This document shows positions 8,457 to 17,749 of a DNA stretch of 64,000 bases, in pieces. The stretch's first letter is position 1. The number at the start of each line of letters is the position of its first letter. Below the pieces are notes generated by a model. The model had not been told where the DNA came from, made no database searches, and saw nothing but the letters and a program-made list of their open reading frames with translations. Origin of the DNA: Ruegeria meonggei. GTDB taxonomy: Bacteria > Pseudomonadota > Alphaproteobacteria > Rhodobacterales > Rhodobacteraceae. Position numbers and translations under genes: made by a program. The stretch is from positions 1 through 64,000 of the forward strand of contig NZ_FWFP01000017.1 of NCBI RefSeq assembly GCF_900172215.1, given 5' to 3'.

Positions 8457-9932
8457 TCAGTTTCTTGAAACCTGCCGAAAGAAGAAAGAATCTGGATCCC
8501 CTTTGCGCTGTGCAACATGGTTGACCTGCAATTCAAGAAAGCTCTGCACTGATTGGCTGTCCGGGGGCGGAAACGTATAGTTTTTGACCGAACGTACCAG
8601 TTCTGAACCGCCGGTCAGCGCCCCCACGCAAACCACGGCCAGCAATACCGGTTTCATGATGGGATGAGCCTTGAAAGATGTGCCAAGCAGCCCGTAGGCG
8701 ATAAAGATAATCAGGACGAATAGTGCGGGGATCGACCCTCGCATTACAAAATCATTGGCAAACCCCATCCGAAAGAACGGCAGCACAATCAGCACGGCCA
8801 GCGACGTCCACAGCCAGGGGGTATAGACGTAGGAGGTTCCTCGGTCCTTCATCAACCAATAGAGCGGTACGAAAAACACCGCCACCTCAAGACCCATGAA
8901 CACCAGATAAAAGAGCCAGAAATCCGGCCTGCCCGACCATCCGAAAGAAACCGGAAAGCTGAATGTGTTTGACGCAAGAAACAGGGCACTTGTTAGCCCG
9001 ACGATGGGAGCCAGAACGAAATTTGAAGTCGAGAAAACATCCCGGACCCCATTTTCCCGAATCCATAAAACGATGGCCAGCACCACGAATGGAAGCACAC
9101 CGATAATTGCGAACGGGGTCCAGAGCAGGCTAAATGCCACGAACAGCCCGAAACTGCGCGGCGGAATTCTGAAAATCGAATGGAACATCGTCACGCCGGT
9201 GAGAATCCAGGCGGCAATGGTGTGCTGCGGCACCCAGACAAGTAATGTGGTATTGGCGGAATACTGAAAATGCTTGGCCCACCATTCAAGATGTTCCCCC
9301 ATGTTGGGCAAATTTTCATGCCTCAGATACCAGCCGATAATATCCAGCCCGCCAAACGCGATAAAAACAAGTACAGCCAACAACGACCTGAAAGGTGTCA
9401 GGGGAAGATCGAGAACCTTCAAAAACCAGGATATTGCAATCACGACCCCGGTAGTGCTCCACAAGAAAAGGACGAGGTTTGCTGCCCCCCAACCAAATAT
9501 TTTCCCCACCAGAGCTGCCGGAAGATAAAAAGCTACGTAGTAGACATAGAAGAAAGGTTCATGGTTTGGGTCATCCGCCCCCAGCACAAGCGGCCAGTCC
9601 TCTTCGATCAGATGTTTGAAAAGACTATTATGAGCGTTCCAGTCCGTATTCTGGAAGCCGATGCCGCCAATTCCCGAAAATCCGATCCAGATCACAAGCA
9701 CACAGCAGACAGGAACGATATATCCCAGGGTTCGGCCAAGCTCTGAAGTAGGTGTAAAATTCCTGCGGGTACCGGCGACCAGAAACACTAATCCGATAAG
9801 GCAGACGATTGTGTAACCAAGCGCATAGGGCGGTTTTAACCATCCAACAGCAAACAGCACATTCGGCAAACCCAGATAGAGGAAGGACGCCAATAACAGA
9901 CCGCCGCCGCCCTGCCGGATATAGGTCTTCAT
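8457..9932 (-). CDS. polytopic membrane protein of unknown function, possibly GT-C-like
   Basis: A 491-residue protein with about twelve hydrophobic helices, read from ATG 9932 because CAGGA sits about ten bases ahead; the TTG at 9974 has no ribosome site. After helix 3 a long periplasmic loop holds GFQNTDWNAHNSLFKHL, with Asp and His residues in the place where GT-C enzymes keep an acidic site, and later ADDPNHEPFFYVYYV. There is no O-antigen polymerase or ligase signature that I can recognise, though a Wzy-like role cannot be excluded. Its stop abuts the stop of the convergent FAD oxidoreductase gene directly, with no spacer for a terminator. Confidence 0.55.
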   Translation of the reverse strand: MKTYIRQGGGGLLLASFLYLGLPNVLFAVGWLKPPYALGYTIVCLIGLVFLVAGTRRNFTPTSELGRTLGYIVPVCCVLVIWIGFSGIGGIGFQNTDWNAHNSLFKHLIEEDWPLVLGADDPNHEPFFYVYYVAFYLPAALVGKIFGWGAANLVLFLWSTTGVVIAISWFLKVLDLPLTPFRSLLAVLVFIAFGGLDIIGWYLRHENLPNMGEHLEWWAKHFQYSANTTLLVWVPQHTIAAWILTGVTMFHSIFRIPPRSFGLFVAFSLLWTPFAIIGVLPFVVLAIVLWIRENGVRDVFSTSNFVLAPIVGLTSALFLASNTFSFPVSFGWSGRPDFWLFYLVFMGLEVAVFFVPLYWLMKDRGTSYVYTPWLWTSLAVLIVLPFFRMGFANDFVMRGSIPALFVLIIFIAYGLLGTSFKAHPIMKPVLLAVVCVGALTGGSELVRSVKNYTFPPPDSQSVQSFLELQVNHVAQRKGDPDSFFFRQVSRN

Positions 9933-10295
9933 AACCCGCTGGTCCTGTTGTGCATAAAAAACATATTCGCCCAAAACACTCGTTAAGCCATATCAAATTA
10001 ACACAAACCCATACTAATCCAGTTAACGATTCATACCCTGTTACCGTCAAGAGCGCGATTACCCGGTCCCGCACAGGTTTCTTTCAAGCCGCAACCAGAC
10101 ATAAACACTGCTGCCTGCGCGAAACTATATGCTCGTAAGAGCAGGGAACTGTGATCGACTGGTGCGATTTGAATCCACAAGATTTCCTGATTTTTTCAAG
10201 GGATCAACTCCAACAAATAAAGTTGCCCATGTACTGACTTAATATATTGATAATAAAAGTTATTTTAAACACCATCACAATCCCGGCTGACCAGT
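9933..10295. other. AT-rich gap
   Basis: About 360 bases upstream of the membrane-protein gene with no supported gene. From about 10190 to 10280 it is distinctly AT-rich (runs such as ATATATTGATAATAAAAG). It probably carries the promoter of the leftward gene; no clear hairpin or repeat was seen. Confidence 0.35.
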
Positions 10296-10496
10296 TCATC
10301 CCGCAGTATCAGCTTGATACAGCATATCGACTTTGCTCGGGAAGCCATCAACCGGTTGATAGCAATACCCATGACCTAGATAGAGCCTGAGAAAAGCATC
10401 CGGATCATAAGTCCAATTGGAACGAAGATAGACCCGCATGCCCTCTGAATGGTTTGCCAATATGGCCTCAATTGTTTCCAGGGTCTCATCATTCAT
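10296..10496 (-). CDS. small hypothetical protein, 66 residues
   Basis: The reading frame starts at ATG 10496 with GGAG seven bases ahead, which argues for translation. The product is mixed alpha/beta in character, has no membrane helix, and contains an aromatic-rich middle (YLRSNWTYDPDAFLRLYLGHGY). I do not recognise a family. It could be an intact small gene or the remnant of a longer one in this accessory, IS-scarred part of the plasmid. Its neighbours are an AT-rich gap on one side and a 264-base gap before the acetyltransferase gene on the other. Confidence 0.4.
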   Translation of the reverse strand: MNDETLETIEAILANHSEGMRVYLRSNWTYDPDAFLRLYLGHGYCYQPVDGFPSKVDMLYQADTAG

Positions 10497-10760
10497 CGTC
10501 GCGCTCCGATCAACACCATAGCCACAGCGATTGTGTGAAAATCAGATAAAGCACCTGCTGCAACATGATCCAAGTACATGGAAACATTTGACAAGACTGA
10601 CCCGAAACTCCAAATTCACGAATATTCGCGCCAACCGGGGGCAGACCCGTTTTCAGGCCAGAGAGCACAATCTAGCGCTGCATGATGGCTTTCAACGACT
10701 GAACACCCTGCCCTCAGGGCCCGCGACTTGATCACACATCTGATTGGGAGAACTTGAGTA

Positions 10761-11396
10761 ATGCGCAATATGATGCAGATGAAAAAGGTCATCCTGTTGC
10801 GCGGTGCCTATCGGCGGGGGTTGGGAACCTTTTTTCGCCAGCTCTGGATGACAGTTGCCGATGTCCTTCTGCGCCGGAAATTCCTCATTTTCCGCATCGA
10901 TGCGCGCGATGTAATGCAGTTTGACACCAGCAACTTGCCCGTTCTCGACTGCCGTGAGATCACCCGATGGGATGATATGCCAGACCATTTACGCGTCCGT
11001 CTCGAAGATCCGGCCGAGGGGTTGGAATGGGGACAAAAATCTTGGTTCGGACAAAGCCGCAGATGCTGGCTCGGCGAACTGGACGGACAGCCGGCATGTC
11101 TGATGTGGTGGCTGGATCACACACAATCCGAACATTTCTTCTATGATGTGCCCGAGGACGCCGAAATCCTTTTTCAGACAGTGATTTTGCCGGAGTTTCG
11201 CGGCCGTCGTCTCTATTATTCGCTGCTTTCGGATTTAATGCGGGCGCGCATTGCCAATGGAATCGAGGCATTTTACGGCAGTTGTCATGAATATAATACA
11301 ACGCCAGCCCGAAATATGAGCCGGCTAGGCTTCAAATATATTGGGGCTGTTCGCGAGTCACGCCTAACGGGACACCGCCGCTGGATCCCTGCGTAA
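10761..11396 (+). CDS. GNAT-like N-acyltransferase
   Basis: A 211-residue soluble protein. The second half has the GNAT layout: a beta-strand leading to VILPEFRGRRLYYSLL (about 141-156), where R147-G148-R149 matches the acetyl-CoA pyrophosphate loop, then ARNMSRLGFKYIG (about 183-195), the usual C-terminal N-x-x-x-x-x-GF region. The first 60 residues are unlike a typical GNAT and are rich in Arg and hydrophobics. ATG 10761 has GGGAG ten bases ahead. In a polysaccharide region it may acetylate an amino sugar, but substrate specificity cannot be read. It borders a relic region, and its 3' end overlaps an antisense decayed frame. Confidence 0.75.
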   Translation: MRNMMQMKKVILLRGAYRRGLGTFFRQLWMTVADVLLRRKFLIFRIDARDVMQFDTSNLPVLDCREITRWDDMPDHLRVRLEDPAEGLEWGQKSWFGQSRRCWLGELDGQPACLMWWLDHTQSEHFFYDVPEDAEILFQTVILPEFRGRRLYYSLLSDLMRARIANGIEAFYGSCHEYNTTPARNMSRLGFKYIGAVRESRLTGHRRWIPA

Positions 11397-11399
11397 TCT

Positions 11400-11747
11400 C
11401 CCCTTCGGCGGTTTCAAACTGAGAACCGGCCAAGGGTGTTTTGGCTGAGATCGGATTGTCGCCTGCCAGATCCTGCAGGGCGGTGCCCCAAAGCTGCTGC
11501 GGCTCATCCTTGCCGTCGATCTTGATGTCAACATAGCAAGACTTGCTGCGGGGATCGTCGGAGTTCACAAGCGCCTCTTTGGCCTCCACGATGACACCGG
11601 TGACCCCGGTCTCAACTGACACCTCTCGCGTGGCGCGCAGTCAATGTCACTGGCCTTCCAGGCGCGACGTTTGGTTTCGATCGTCCTTTCCTCGCCAGTC
11701 TCCGTGTCGCGCTTTTTGACCGTGACCATTTTATACCCGTCATGGGC
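11400..11747 (-). pseudogene. decayed fragment, possibly of a conjugation/relaxase-associated protein
   Basis: Two reverse frames join if a single base is removed near 11622. The upstream frame ends in KASDIDCAPRE and the downstream one starts VSVETGVTGVIVEAKEAL, giving about 110 continuous residues. The joined piece contains KSCYVDIKIDG followed by QQLWGTALQDL. This resembles the small beta domain found in large TraA/TraI-like mobilization proteins (a YxDl-x-LWG pattern), a resemblance I recall but could not search. The 5' part is cut off by the end of an IS3-family remnant at 11748. The frameshift and truncation mean it cannot be functional. Confidence 0.4.
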
Positions 11748-11862
11748 TGAGCAGCCCCACTTGAGTGGTCCAAATTGAAAGTTAGTGCATGGTTGGCCTT
11801 TGGTCCATCGGGACGAAGACTTCCGGGGTTGGTGGTCGGTAGCCCAGAGCACTGTGGGATTT
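11748..11862 (-). mobile_element. IS3-family remnant: transposase C-terminus and terminal end
   Basis: Read on the reverse strand, codons from about 11859 to 11782 give SHSALGYRPPTPEVF and then VPMDQRPTMH with a TAA at 11784-11782. This is the characteristic C-terminus of IS3-family transposases (integrase core end, HSALGYRPP). It is followed by about 34 bases reaching TGAGCAGCCCCACTTGAGTG at 11748, which fits a terminal inverted repeat. Only this tail remains. Upstream the frame runs into unrelated sequence from another IS, so a deletion or recombination removed the rest. Confidence 0.75.
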
Positions 11863-12075
11863 GAATGTGGGTCGAAAACTCGCTTCTGGCGACGTGCTTG
11901 GTCGACAATCAATGCGCGTACTAGACGATCCAACGGTTCAGCGTTGCGTGATCTACCTTAACACCACGCTCGGCCAGGATTTCTTCCAAGTCCCGCTAAG
12001 ATACTGAATAGCGCAGATAGAAGAACACTGCGGCAAGATCACCTTTTTGGAAAATGTCCGCCTTTGAAAGAGATC
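11863..12075 (-). mobile_element. IS6-family transposase remnant, N-terminal part, decayed
   Basis: On the reverse strand, short pieces of an IS6/IS26-type transposase can be read in changing frames: SFKGGHFPK (about 12071-12045), then VFFYLRYSVS, an in-frame TAG at 11998-11996, then RDLEEILAERGVKVDHATLN followed by RW, and after a further frameshift DQARRQKRVF near 11880. The order and spacing match the helix-turn-helix start of that family (usually SYRDLEEILAERG). The stop replaces the conserved Tyr. It ends where the IS3-family tail begins, so the two relics are fused. Inactive. Confidence 0.7.
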
Positions 12076-12263
12076 GTTACGATCCGCACCTGTTCGTTTT
12101 TGGTACGCCTCCATTAGAGTCACAATGGACCAGACAGTTGGGGCAAAAGATTGCGACAGAATCTTACTTCATCTTTGGATTCAACCTCGTAATGCTCGTA
12201 CTGTGCAGCTTAACTTGTTTTTGCGCGTTAGATACTTGACTTTGAGGATCTCTCCATCACTTT

Positions 12264-12282
12264 TGATAAGTATCGCTTATCA
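12264..12282. promoter_or_regulatory. 19-bp perfect dyad TGATAAG-N5-CTTATCA
   Basis: TGATAAGTATCGCTTATCA is a perfect inverted repeat with 7-base arms and a 5-base spacer. It lies 35 bases before the likely ATG of the tyrosine recombinase gene. The form suits an operator for a dimeric repressor, or a recombinase-binding core. No second copy was noticed in the window. Confidence 0.4.
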
Positions 12283-12316
12283 TGTTTGATTGATTTCACT
12301 GGGAAACGCGCGCAGA

Positions 12317-13381
12317 ATGGCTGCCATGAAGCCCCCTGCCCCATACCTTCCCGTCCCCTACCCGGCTCTCTCGCAGGCCGATCAGGAGGGGCTGAGTGAT
12401 CTCTATATCCGCGGCACGCCGGTCAATACGCTCAGGGCTTATGAGAGGGATTTGCTTTATGTGACGGCCTGGAAAGCCGCCCGATTCAGCACTGCATTGG
12501 ACTGGCCTGAGGCCGAGGCCACTGCGCTGGCCTTCATTCTTGATCACGCGCGCGATCTGAATGAAGCACCAGGAACGGATGTGGCGCGCGAAACCGCGGA
12601 AGCGCTAATTGCGCAAGGCCTGCGCAAGTCGCTTACCTGCCCTGCCCCGTCCACGCTGGACCGGCGCATTGCCTCCTGGCTGGCCTTCCATCGGATGAAG
12701 AACCTGACCAGCCCGTTTGGCACTCCGCAAGTCAAACAGGCTCGCTCCAAAGCCCGCCGAGCGGCGGCCCGCCCTCCTGCCCCGAAATCCCAGCACCCAA
12801 TTACCCGCGATATCCTCGAACAACTGCTGACGACCTGCCGCGGGCGCCGCCAGGACTGCCGCGACCGCGCAATCCTGATGCTGGGCTGGGCCAGCGGTGG
12901 TCGGCGCCGGTCCGAGATCACCGGGCTGATGCGCGAGGATGTGTCATGCAAGGAATTCGACGACAAAGGGCTGGTCTGGTTGTCGCTGTTGGAGACCAAG
13001 ACCACGATCAAAGGCGAGACTCCCCGTCTTGTCCTGAAGGGTCGCGCGGCACAGGCACTGGTGCATTGGATCGAGGTTGCACAGATAAGAGACGGCCCTC
13101 TGTTTCGCCCCATTTCCAAAGCCGATCGGGTGCTGACCCGCCGCCTGTCCCCAGATGCGATTTATCAGATTGTCAAGCACCGGCTGAAGCTGGCGGGATT
13201 GCCGGAGGATTTTGCCTCGCCCCATGGATTGCGTTCGGGCTTCCTGACTCAGGCCGCCCTCGATGGTGCTCCGATCCAGGCCGCAATGCGCCTGTCCCTG
13301 CACCGCTCCATGGTCCAAGCACAGAAATACTACGACGATGTGGACATCGCCGAGAACCCGGCAGCAGATCTGTTGGGGTGA
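12317..13381 (+). CDS. tyrosine recombinase / phage-type integrase
   Basis: A 354-residue site-specific recombinase. The N-terminal SAM-like core-binding part (about 20-140) is followed by a catalytic domain with the full residue set: Arg in SGGRRRSE (about R197), Lys in LLETKTTIK (about 228-232), H303-x-x-R306 in SPHGLRSG, H329 in SLHRSM, and the nucleophile Tyr at 338/339 in QAQKYYDD. It is therefore probably active. ATG 12317 has GGGAAA about ten bases ahead; TTG 12290 and ATG 12326 are alternatives. It stands alone beside the IS graveyard. It may act in multimer resolution or in integration of an element; no flanking att repeats were found. Confidence 0.88.
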   Translation: MAAMKPPAPYLPVPYPALSQADQEGLSDLYIRGTPVNTLRAYERDLLYVTAWKAARFSTALDWPEAEATALAFILDHARDLNEAPGTDVARETAEALIAQGLRKSLTCPAPSTLDRRIASWLAFHRMKNLTSPFGTPQVKQARSKARRAAARPPAPKSQHPITRDILEQLLTTCRGRRQDCRDRAILMLGWASGGRRRSEITGLMREDVSCKEFDDKGLVWLSLLETKTTIKGETPRLVLKGRAAQALVHWIEVAQIRDGPLFRPISKADRVLTRRLSPDAIYQIVKHRLKLAGLPEDFASPHGLRSGFLTQAALDGAPIQAAMRLSLHRSMVQAQKYYDDVDIAENPAADLLG

Positions 13382-13691
13382 AAAACCGAAGGTTCTCGAG
13401 CCTTTGTCTTCTGGCAAACATTGCCGCGGTCTTTCGTTACCAAACCCTCAACAATCTGGTTACGCACCTCATGATTTTGCTTTCTCTTGGATGAAGTAAT
13501 GGGGAGAGCACTGCAGAATTGATTTTGGCGAACACTATCAATACGACCAAGATTGAAACCGCCCTGTTTTAAAAATTATGATTGAAGTCAATTAATATGT
13601 GGTCGATCACAAGAGCTCGTACTGATTATCAGCCCTTGGGAAACACTAAGAAAGATGGGACCGAGCCCGCCCTGAAAACAAAAGAACGAGG
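13382..13691. other. gap between convergent genes
   Basis: About 310 bases between the recombinase stop and the dehydrogenase stop. Frames here are short and lack ribosome sites. No convincing terminator, repeat or relic was recognised. Confidence 0.35.
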
Positions 13692-15023
13692 CTAAGCGCG
13701 CACAACATGTTCATTTGAGGCCCGATAGACACCGCGTGTATCAATAATAAGTTTCGCATGGCGGAGGATCATGTCGTAATCAAACACATCGTGGTTTGTC
13801 GCCAGAATAACGGCGTCCTGCTCGGACAGAATCCCTGCGGTCAATTCTTCTGAAGACAAATCAAACGCGTGATTGCGCATTCTTGGGAATTCCGGAACAT
13901 GCGGATCCGAGTAGCTCAGCACACCGCCATTGTCCCTCACCATTTCCATAAGAACGACCGATGGGCTTTCGCGCATGTCATCAACATTCTTCTTGTAGGC
14001 GATACCCAACACCATGATCTTGCTGCCACGCACTGGTTTGCAACATTCGTTCAAAGCCCCTACAAGTTTGCCGAAAACATAGTCAGGCATCGCTGCATTG
14101 ACCTCACCCGCCAGCTCGATGAAACGGGTGTTGATGTTATACTCCCGGGCTTTCCATGTCAGGTAGAAGGGGTCGATCGGAATGCAGTGCCCCCCAAGGC
14201 CAGGCCCCGGATAATAGGGAGTAAAGCCAAACGGCTTGGTTGCTGCCGCGTCGATAACTTCGAAAATGTCGATCCCCATCCGGTCGGCGACAATCTTCAT
14301 CTCGTTCACAAGACCGATATTGACCGCCCGGTGAATGTTTTCCAGAAGTTTGGTCATCTCTGCTGTTTCGGTGGAACTGACAGGTACCAGTGTATCAATA
14401 GCCTGATCATAAAGTGCCAGACCAGCTTTCAGGCACGCTTCTGTATGACCCCCGACAACCTTGGGAATAGTGTTGGTCGTGAACTTAGAATTGGCGGGGT
14501 CTTCCCGCTCTGGCGAATAGACCGCAAACACATTTTCACCAACCCTGAGACCGTTCATTTCAAGCCGGGGCAGAATTTCCTCTTTGGTCGTCCCCGGGTA
14601 TGTGGTGCTTTCCAGGGCAATTACTTGTCCTTCGCGCAGATAGGGGGCGATCTGGTCACATGTGTTGGTAACAAAACTCAGATCCGGTTCCCGGTATTTG
14701 CTCAAAGGTGTCGGGACACACAGCATGATCCCATCCGCCTCGGCGATACGAGAAAAATCGGTTGTGGCTTCGAACCCGTTCTGCCCAGCCGCCTCAATGC
14801 GGCTATTTTCTATATGCTCAATCGAACTATAGCCGCCGTTCAACTGATCAACCCGTTGCTGATCCAGGTCGAACCCCAAAACACGATATCCAATCTCAGA
14901 ATAGCGCAACATCAGAGGCTGGCCGACATATCCCAACCCAACTATGCCAATCACAGCGGATCTATCCGTGAGCTTAAAACAAAGTGAGTCCAAACAGGCT
15001 GTTTGCGAAGAAAAATCGTTCAT
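13692..15023 (-). CDS. UDP-sugar 6-dehydrogenase (WbpA/UDP-GlcNAc type)
   Basis: A 443-residue member of the UDP-glucose/UDP-ManNAc dehydrogenase family, which oxidises C6 of a UDP-hexose to a uronic acid with two NAD+. It has the Rossmann GLGYVG at 30-35, a PTPL loop near 104-107, ESTTYPGTT at about 138-146, and the catalytic Cys280 in [14 protein letters not shown]. The YLTWKAREY ending after this motif is typical of the WbpA/WecC branch rather than UDP-glucose dehydrogenase, so UDP-GlcNAc (or a related amino sugar) is the favoured substrate. ATG 15023 is chosen because the family's N-terminus starts just there; no good Shine-Dalgarno is present. Transcription is divergent from the rml operon. 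Confidence 0.88.
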   Translation of the reverse strand: MNDFSSQTACLDSLCFKLTDRSAVIGIVGLGYVGQPLMLRYSEIGYRVLGFDLDQQRVDQLNGGYSSIEHIENSRIEAAGQNGFEATTDFSRIAEADGIMLCVPTPLSKYREPDLSFVTNTCDQIAPYLREGQVIALESTTYPGTTKEEILPRLEMNGLRVGENVFAVYSPEREDPANSKFTTNTIPKVVGGHTEACLKAGLALYDQAIDTLVPVSSTETAEMTKLLENIHRAVNIGLVNEMKIVADRMGIDIFEVIDAAATKPFGFTPYYPGPGLGGHCIPIDPFYLTWKAREYNINTRFIELAGEVNAAMPDYVFGKLVGALNECCKPVRGSKIMVLGIAYKKNVDDMRESPSVVLMEMVRDNGGVLSYSDPHVPEFPRMRNHAFDLSSEELTAGILSEQDAVILATNHDVFDYDMILRHAKLIIDTRGVYRASNEHVVRA

Positions 15024-15218
15024 TGAAGCACACCAAGTTGCATAGCTGAAATTAGACAGGTCTGGAGCAGGCCATGAAGCTTTTTCCAAAGACCGTTAAT
15101 AGACGTCTGTTCGCAGATGACAATTAAAGCTTCTGCTGCAAGCATAAGCCCCATGCGGCAGGTCTGGACCGGAAGCACGGATTGTAACGTTATGTCACCG
15201 CACCGGGCAGATTTCGAA

Positions 15219-15243
15219 GCTTGAAATAGAAAACGTTTCAAGC
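15219..15243. promoter_or_regulatory. inverted repeat upstream of the rhamnose operon
   Basis: GCTTGAAA (15219-15226) and TTTCAAGC (15236-15243) form 8-base arms around a 9-base spacer, 52 bases before the rmlC ATG. It lies in the 271-base divergent promoter region between the UDP-sugar dehydrogenase and rmlC. A regulator-binding site is a reasonable reading; a leader hairpin is also possible. Confidence 0.35.
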
Positions 15244-15294
15244 AAGTCTGACGGCGGGTTCGGGTGTTTGTTAAGGTAAGGTATTGTTGAGCAG

Positions 15295-15858
15295 ATGGAT
15301 CTGTTGATCGAAAAGACCGAATTGGACGGAGTCATCTGCATCACACCGCCCAGGTTCGGCGATGATCGCGGTTATTTCAGTGAGACTTGGAACCAGGAAC
15401 GCTTTGTCCAAGCTGGTTTGCCACGGGATTTTTCCCAAGATAATCATTCATTCTCGAGTCACCTAAACACGTTGCGAGGTTTGCATTATCAGGCACCGCC
15501 CTATGCCCAGGGCAAACTGGTTCGGTGCGGGCGCGGGCGGATTTGGGATGTGGCCGTCGATATTCGTAAGAACAGCAAAACTTACGGCGCATGGACGGCC
15601 ACAGAACTGTCGTTTGAAAACAGGAAACAGATTTGGATTCCAGCCGGTTTTTTACACGGCTTTCTGACACTCGAAGACGAAACGGAAGTTTTCTACAAAT
15701 GCACCCACCCTTACGTGCCAGCGGCAGACGGAGTCATTGCATGGGATAGCTGTGGGATCGACTGGCCGCTCGCCGGTGCACCCATCGTTTCCGAAAAAGA
15801 CGGTTCGGCAGTGGCATTTTCCGATTTCTCCTCACCTTTTGAACCGGAGCTGTTCTGA
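15295..15858 (+). CDS. rmlC: dTDP-4-dehydrorhamnose 3,5-epimerase
   Basis: A 187-residue cupin-fold epimerase of normal length. It converts dTDP-4-keto-6-deoxyglucose to dTDP-4-keto-L-rhamnose, the third step of the dTDP-L-rhamnose pathway. The catalytic His64 sits in TLRGLHYQ, preceded by the usual [11 protein letters not shown] strand; Tyr134 in EVFYK and His121 in GFLHGF are the other family-conserved positions. It is the first gene of a four-gene operon and its TGA shares one base with the ATG of rmlB. In published roseobacter biofilm plasmids the rhamnose operon is required for attachment. Confidence 0.95.
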   Translation: MDLLIEKTELDGVICITPPRFGDDRGYFSETWNQERFVQAGLPRDFSQDNHSFSSHLNTLRGLHYQAPPYAQGKLVRCGRGRIWDVAVDIRKNSKTYGAWTATELSFENRKQIWIPAGFLHGFLTLEDETEVFYKCTHPYVPAADGVIAWDSCGIDWPLAGAPIVSEKDGSAVAFSDFSSPFEPELF

Positions 15859-16895
15859 TGCGGCTGCTCGTCACCGGCGGAGCCGGCTTTATAGGGTCGG
15901 CCGTCGTACGAAAGGCGGTCGACGAGGGGCACGATGTCCTGAACGTCGACAAACTAACTTATGCCGCCAGTCTGACCAACGTTGCGCCGGTTTCGCACCT
16001 GCCCGGCTATCGCTTTGTCCAAGCCGATATCTGTGACCCGTCTGCAATGGCCGATGCCATTGCCCAGCACGCGCCAGATGTGATTCTAAATCTGGCTGCT
16101 GAAAGCCATGTCGACCGTTCCATCGATGCGCCCGATCAGTTCATTCAAACCAATCTGGTTGGCACCTACACACTTCTGGAAGCCGCCCGAAAATGGTGGG
16201 TCAGTCAGGGCCACCCTGACACTTTCCGTTTTCATCACGTTTCCACAGACGAAGTCTTTGGAACGCTCGGCGCCACAGGGCATTTCACCGAAGACACGCC
16301 CTATGATCCCCGCTCGCCCTATAGCGCCTCAAAAGCTGGCAGCGATCATCTTGTGCGGGCCTGGTATGAAACATATGGCCTGCCTGTCCTCCTGACGAAT
16401 TGTTCCAACAATTACGGGCCATATCATTTTCCCGAAAAGCTGATCCCCGTCATCATACTGCGCGCACTGGCCGGGGAACCGGTCCCGATCTATGGCGACG
16501 GGTCGAACATACGCGACTGGCTGTATGTCGAGGACCATGCCGAAGCGCTTCTGACCGTCGCCGCAAAAGGAAGCGTTGGGCGCAGCTATGCCATTGGGGG
16601 AAACAACGAAGCGACGAACCTTGAACTAGCGCAGCAGATCTGCGCGCTTCTGGATCGGGCGAGGCCCGGACCGCAGCCCTACGCCAATCTCATTACTTTT
16701 GTCCGGGACCGACCCGGTCATGATGCGCGTTACGCAATTGACCCGTCCCGTATCCGCAAAGAGCTAGGCTGGCGTCCTTCTGTCACGCTGGAACAGGGTC
16801 TGAGCCGCACAGTGGGCTGGTTTCTCGACAATGAAAGCTGGTGGCGCCCCCTTTTATCCCGTGGTGGTGTTGGGAAAAGATTGGGGTCTGTGTGA
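15858..16895 (+). CDS. rmlB: dTDP-glucose 4,6-dehydratase
   Basis: A 345-residue extended SDR enzyme that makes dTDP-4-keto-6-deoxyglucose. It shows GGAGFIGS at 7-14, a VSTDEVFG stretch (128-135) holding the T-D-E triad of RmlB-type dehydratases, and Y155-x-x-x-K159 in SPYSASK. The substrate loop [14 protein letters not shown] is also as in RmlB. It starts on the last base of the rmlC stop and overlaps rmlD by four bases (GTGA). Confidence 0.96.
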   Translation: MRLLVTGGAGFIGSAVVRKAVDEGHDVLNVDKLTYAASLTNVAPVSHLPGYRFVQADICDPSAMADAIAQHAPDVILNLAAESHVDRSIDAPDQFIQTNLVGTYTLLEAARKWWVSQGHPDTFRFHHVSTDEVFGTLGATGHFTEDTPYDPRSPYSASKAGSDHLVRAWYETYGLPVLLTNCSNNYGPYHFPEKLIPVIILRALAGEPVPIYGDGSNIRDWLYVEDHAEALLTVAAKGSVGRSYAIGGNNEATNLELAQQICALLDRARPGPQPYANLITFVRDRPGHDARYAIDPSRIRKELGWRPSVTLEQGLSRTVGWFLDNESWWRPLLSRGGVGKRLGSV

Positions 16896-17749
16896 CTGGC
16901 GTTCTGATCTTTGGCGCGACGGGTCAGCTCGGCAAAGCGCTTGTTCGTCAGTCACCGCAGGCACACGCGCCTAGCCGCGCGGACATAGACTTGTCAAGCC
17001 CGGAAGATTGTGCCGACGCGATCCTTGAGTATCGCCCGAAGGCGATTATCAATGCAGCAGCCTACACAGCCGTTGACCGGGCCGAAGAAGATGAGGCAAC
17101 AGCCCATTTGATCAATGCAACAGCGCCGGGTGTAATGGCCCGTACTGCGGCAACCCTTGGTATCCCCTTTGTGCATGTCTCAACCGACTACGTCTTTGAC
17201 GGATCGGGCCAATCTCCTTGGACGCCCGAAGATCAACCCAATCCTCTGGGAGCCTATGGTCGGACCAAGCGGGCAGGTGAGATCGCTGTTCTGCAAGCTG
17301 GTGGGTGCCCTGTCATCCTCAGGACATCCTGGGTGTTTTCCGCCGATGGAATAAACTTCGTCCATGCAATACTACGCCTTTCGGCCGAGCGAGATCAGCT
17401 TTCAATTGTTGCTGATCAAATCGGCGGCCCAACCCCCGCATCGGCTTTGGCAACTGCATGCCTGACAATCGCCAATACCCTCAGAGCCGCCCCTGAAAAA
17501 GCCGGAATCTATCACTACTCTGGCTCTCCGGATGTCTCTTGGGCCGAGTATGCACGCGCGATAGTTGCGCGCACTCAACGTCAAACCCACATCGAAGACA
17601 TCATGACCACGCAGTATCCGACCCCAGCCAAACGCCCGCTCAACAGCCGATTGTCCTGTAACAGCACCACCACCACTTTCGGGCTGAACCGGCCCGACTG
17701 GCGCAAAATTCTGGACGATGTAGTCCCTGAAATGGAGGCACAGAGATGA
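16892..17749 (+). CDS. rmlD: dTDP-4-dehydrorhamnose reductase
   Basis: A 285-residue SDR reductase that performs the last step, forming dTDP-L-rhamnose with NAD(P)H. It has GATGQLG at 8-14, [13 protein letters not shown] at about 53-65 (family signature), VSTDYVFDG at 96-104, and Y122-x-x-x-K126 in GAYGRTK. GTG 16892, overlapping the rmlB stop as GTGA, is preferred over the ATG at 16841, which would add 17 residues lying wholly inside rmlB with no family counterpart. It overlaps rmlA by ATGA. Confidence 0.95.
   Translation: MTGVLIFGATGQLGKALVRQSPQAHAPSRADIDLSSPEDCADAILEYRPKAIINAAAYTAVDRAEEDEATAHLINATAPGVMARTAATLGIPFVHVSTDYVFDGSGQSPWTPEDQPNPLGAYGRTKRAGEIAVLQAGGCPVILRTSWVFSADGINFVHAILRLSAERDQLSIVADQIGGPTPASALATACLTIANTLRAAPEKAGIYHYSGSPDVSWAEYARAIVARTQRQTHIEDIMTTQYPTPAKRPLNSRLSCNSTTTTFGLNRPDWRKILDDVVPEMEAQR

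Noticed and set aside
12054..12239. 61-codon forward frame in the IS relic region
   Set aside because: It overlaps the decayed IS6-family head on the other strand and lacks a start signal.
13869..14987. 372-codon forward frame across the nucleotide-sugar dehydrogenase
   Set aside because: It is a shadow on the opposite strand of a gene with complete family motifs; the translation has no recognisable domain.
13692..15023. calling the dehydrogenase a UDP-glucose 6-dehydrogenase that feeds the UDP-xylose synthase
   Set aside because: The residues around the catalytic Cys and the downstream YLTWKAREY fit the UDP-GlcNAc/ManNAc branch better, so the link to uxs is not claimed.
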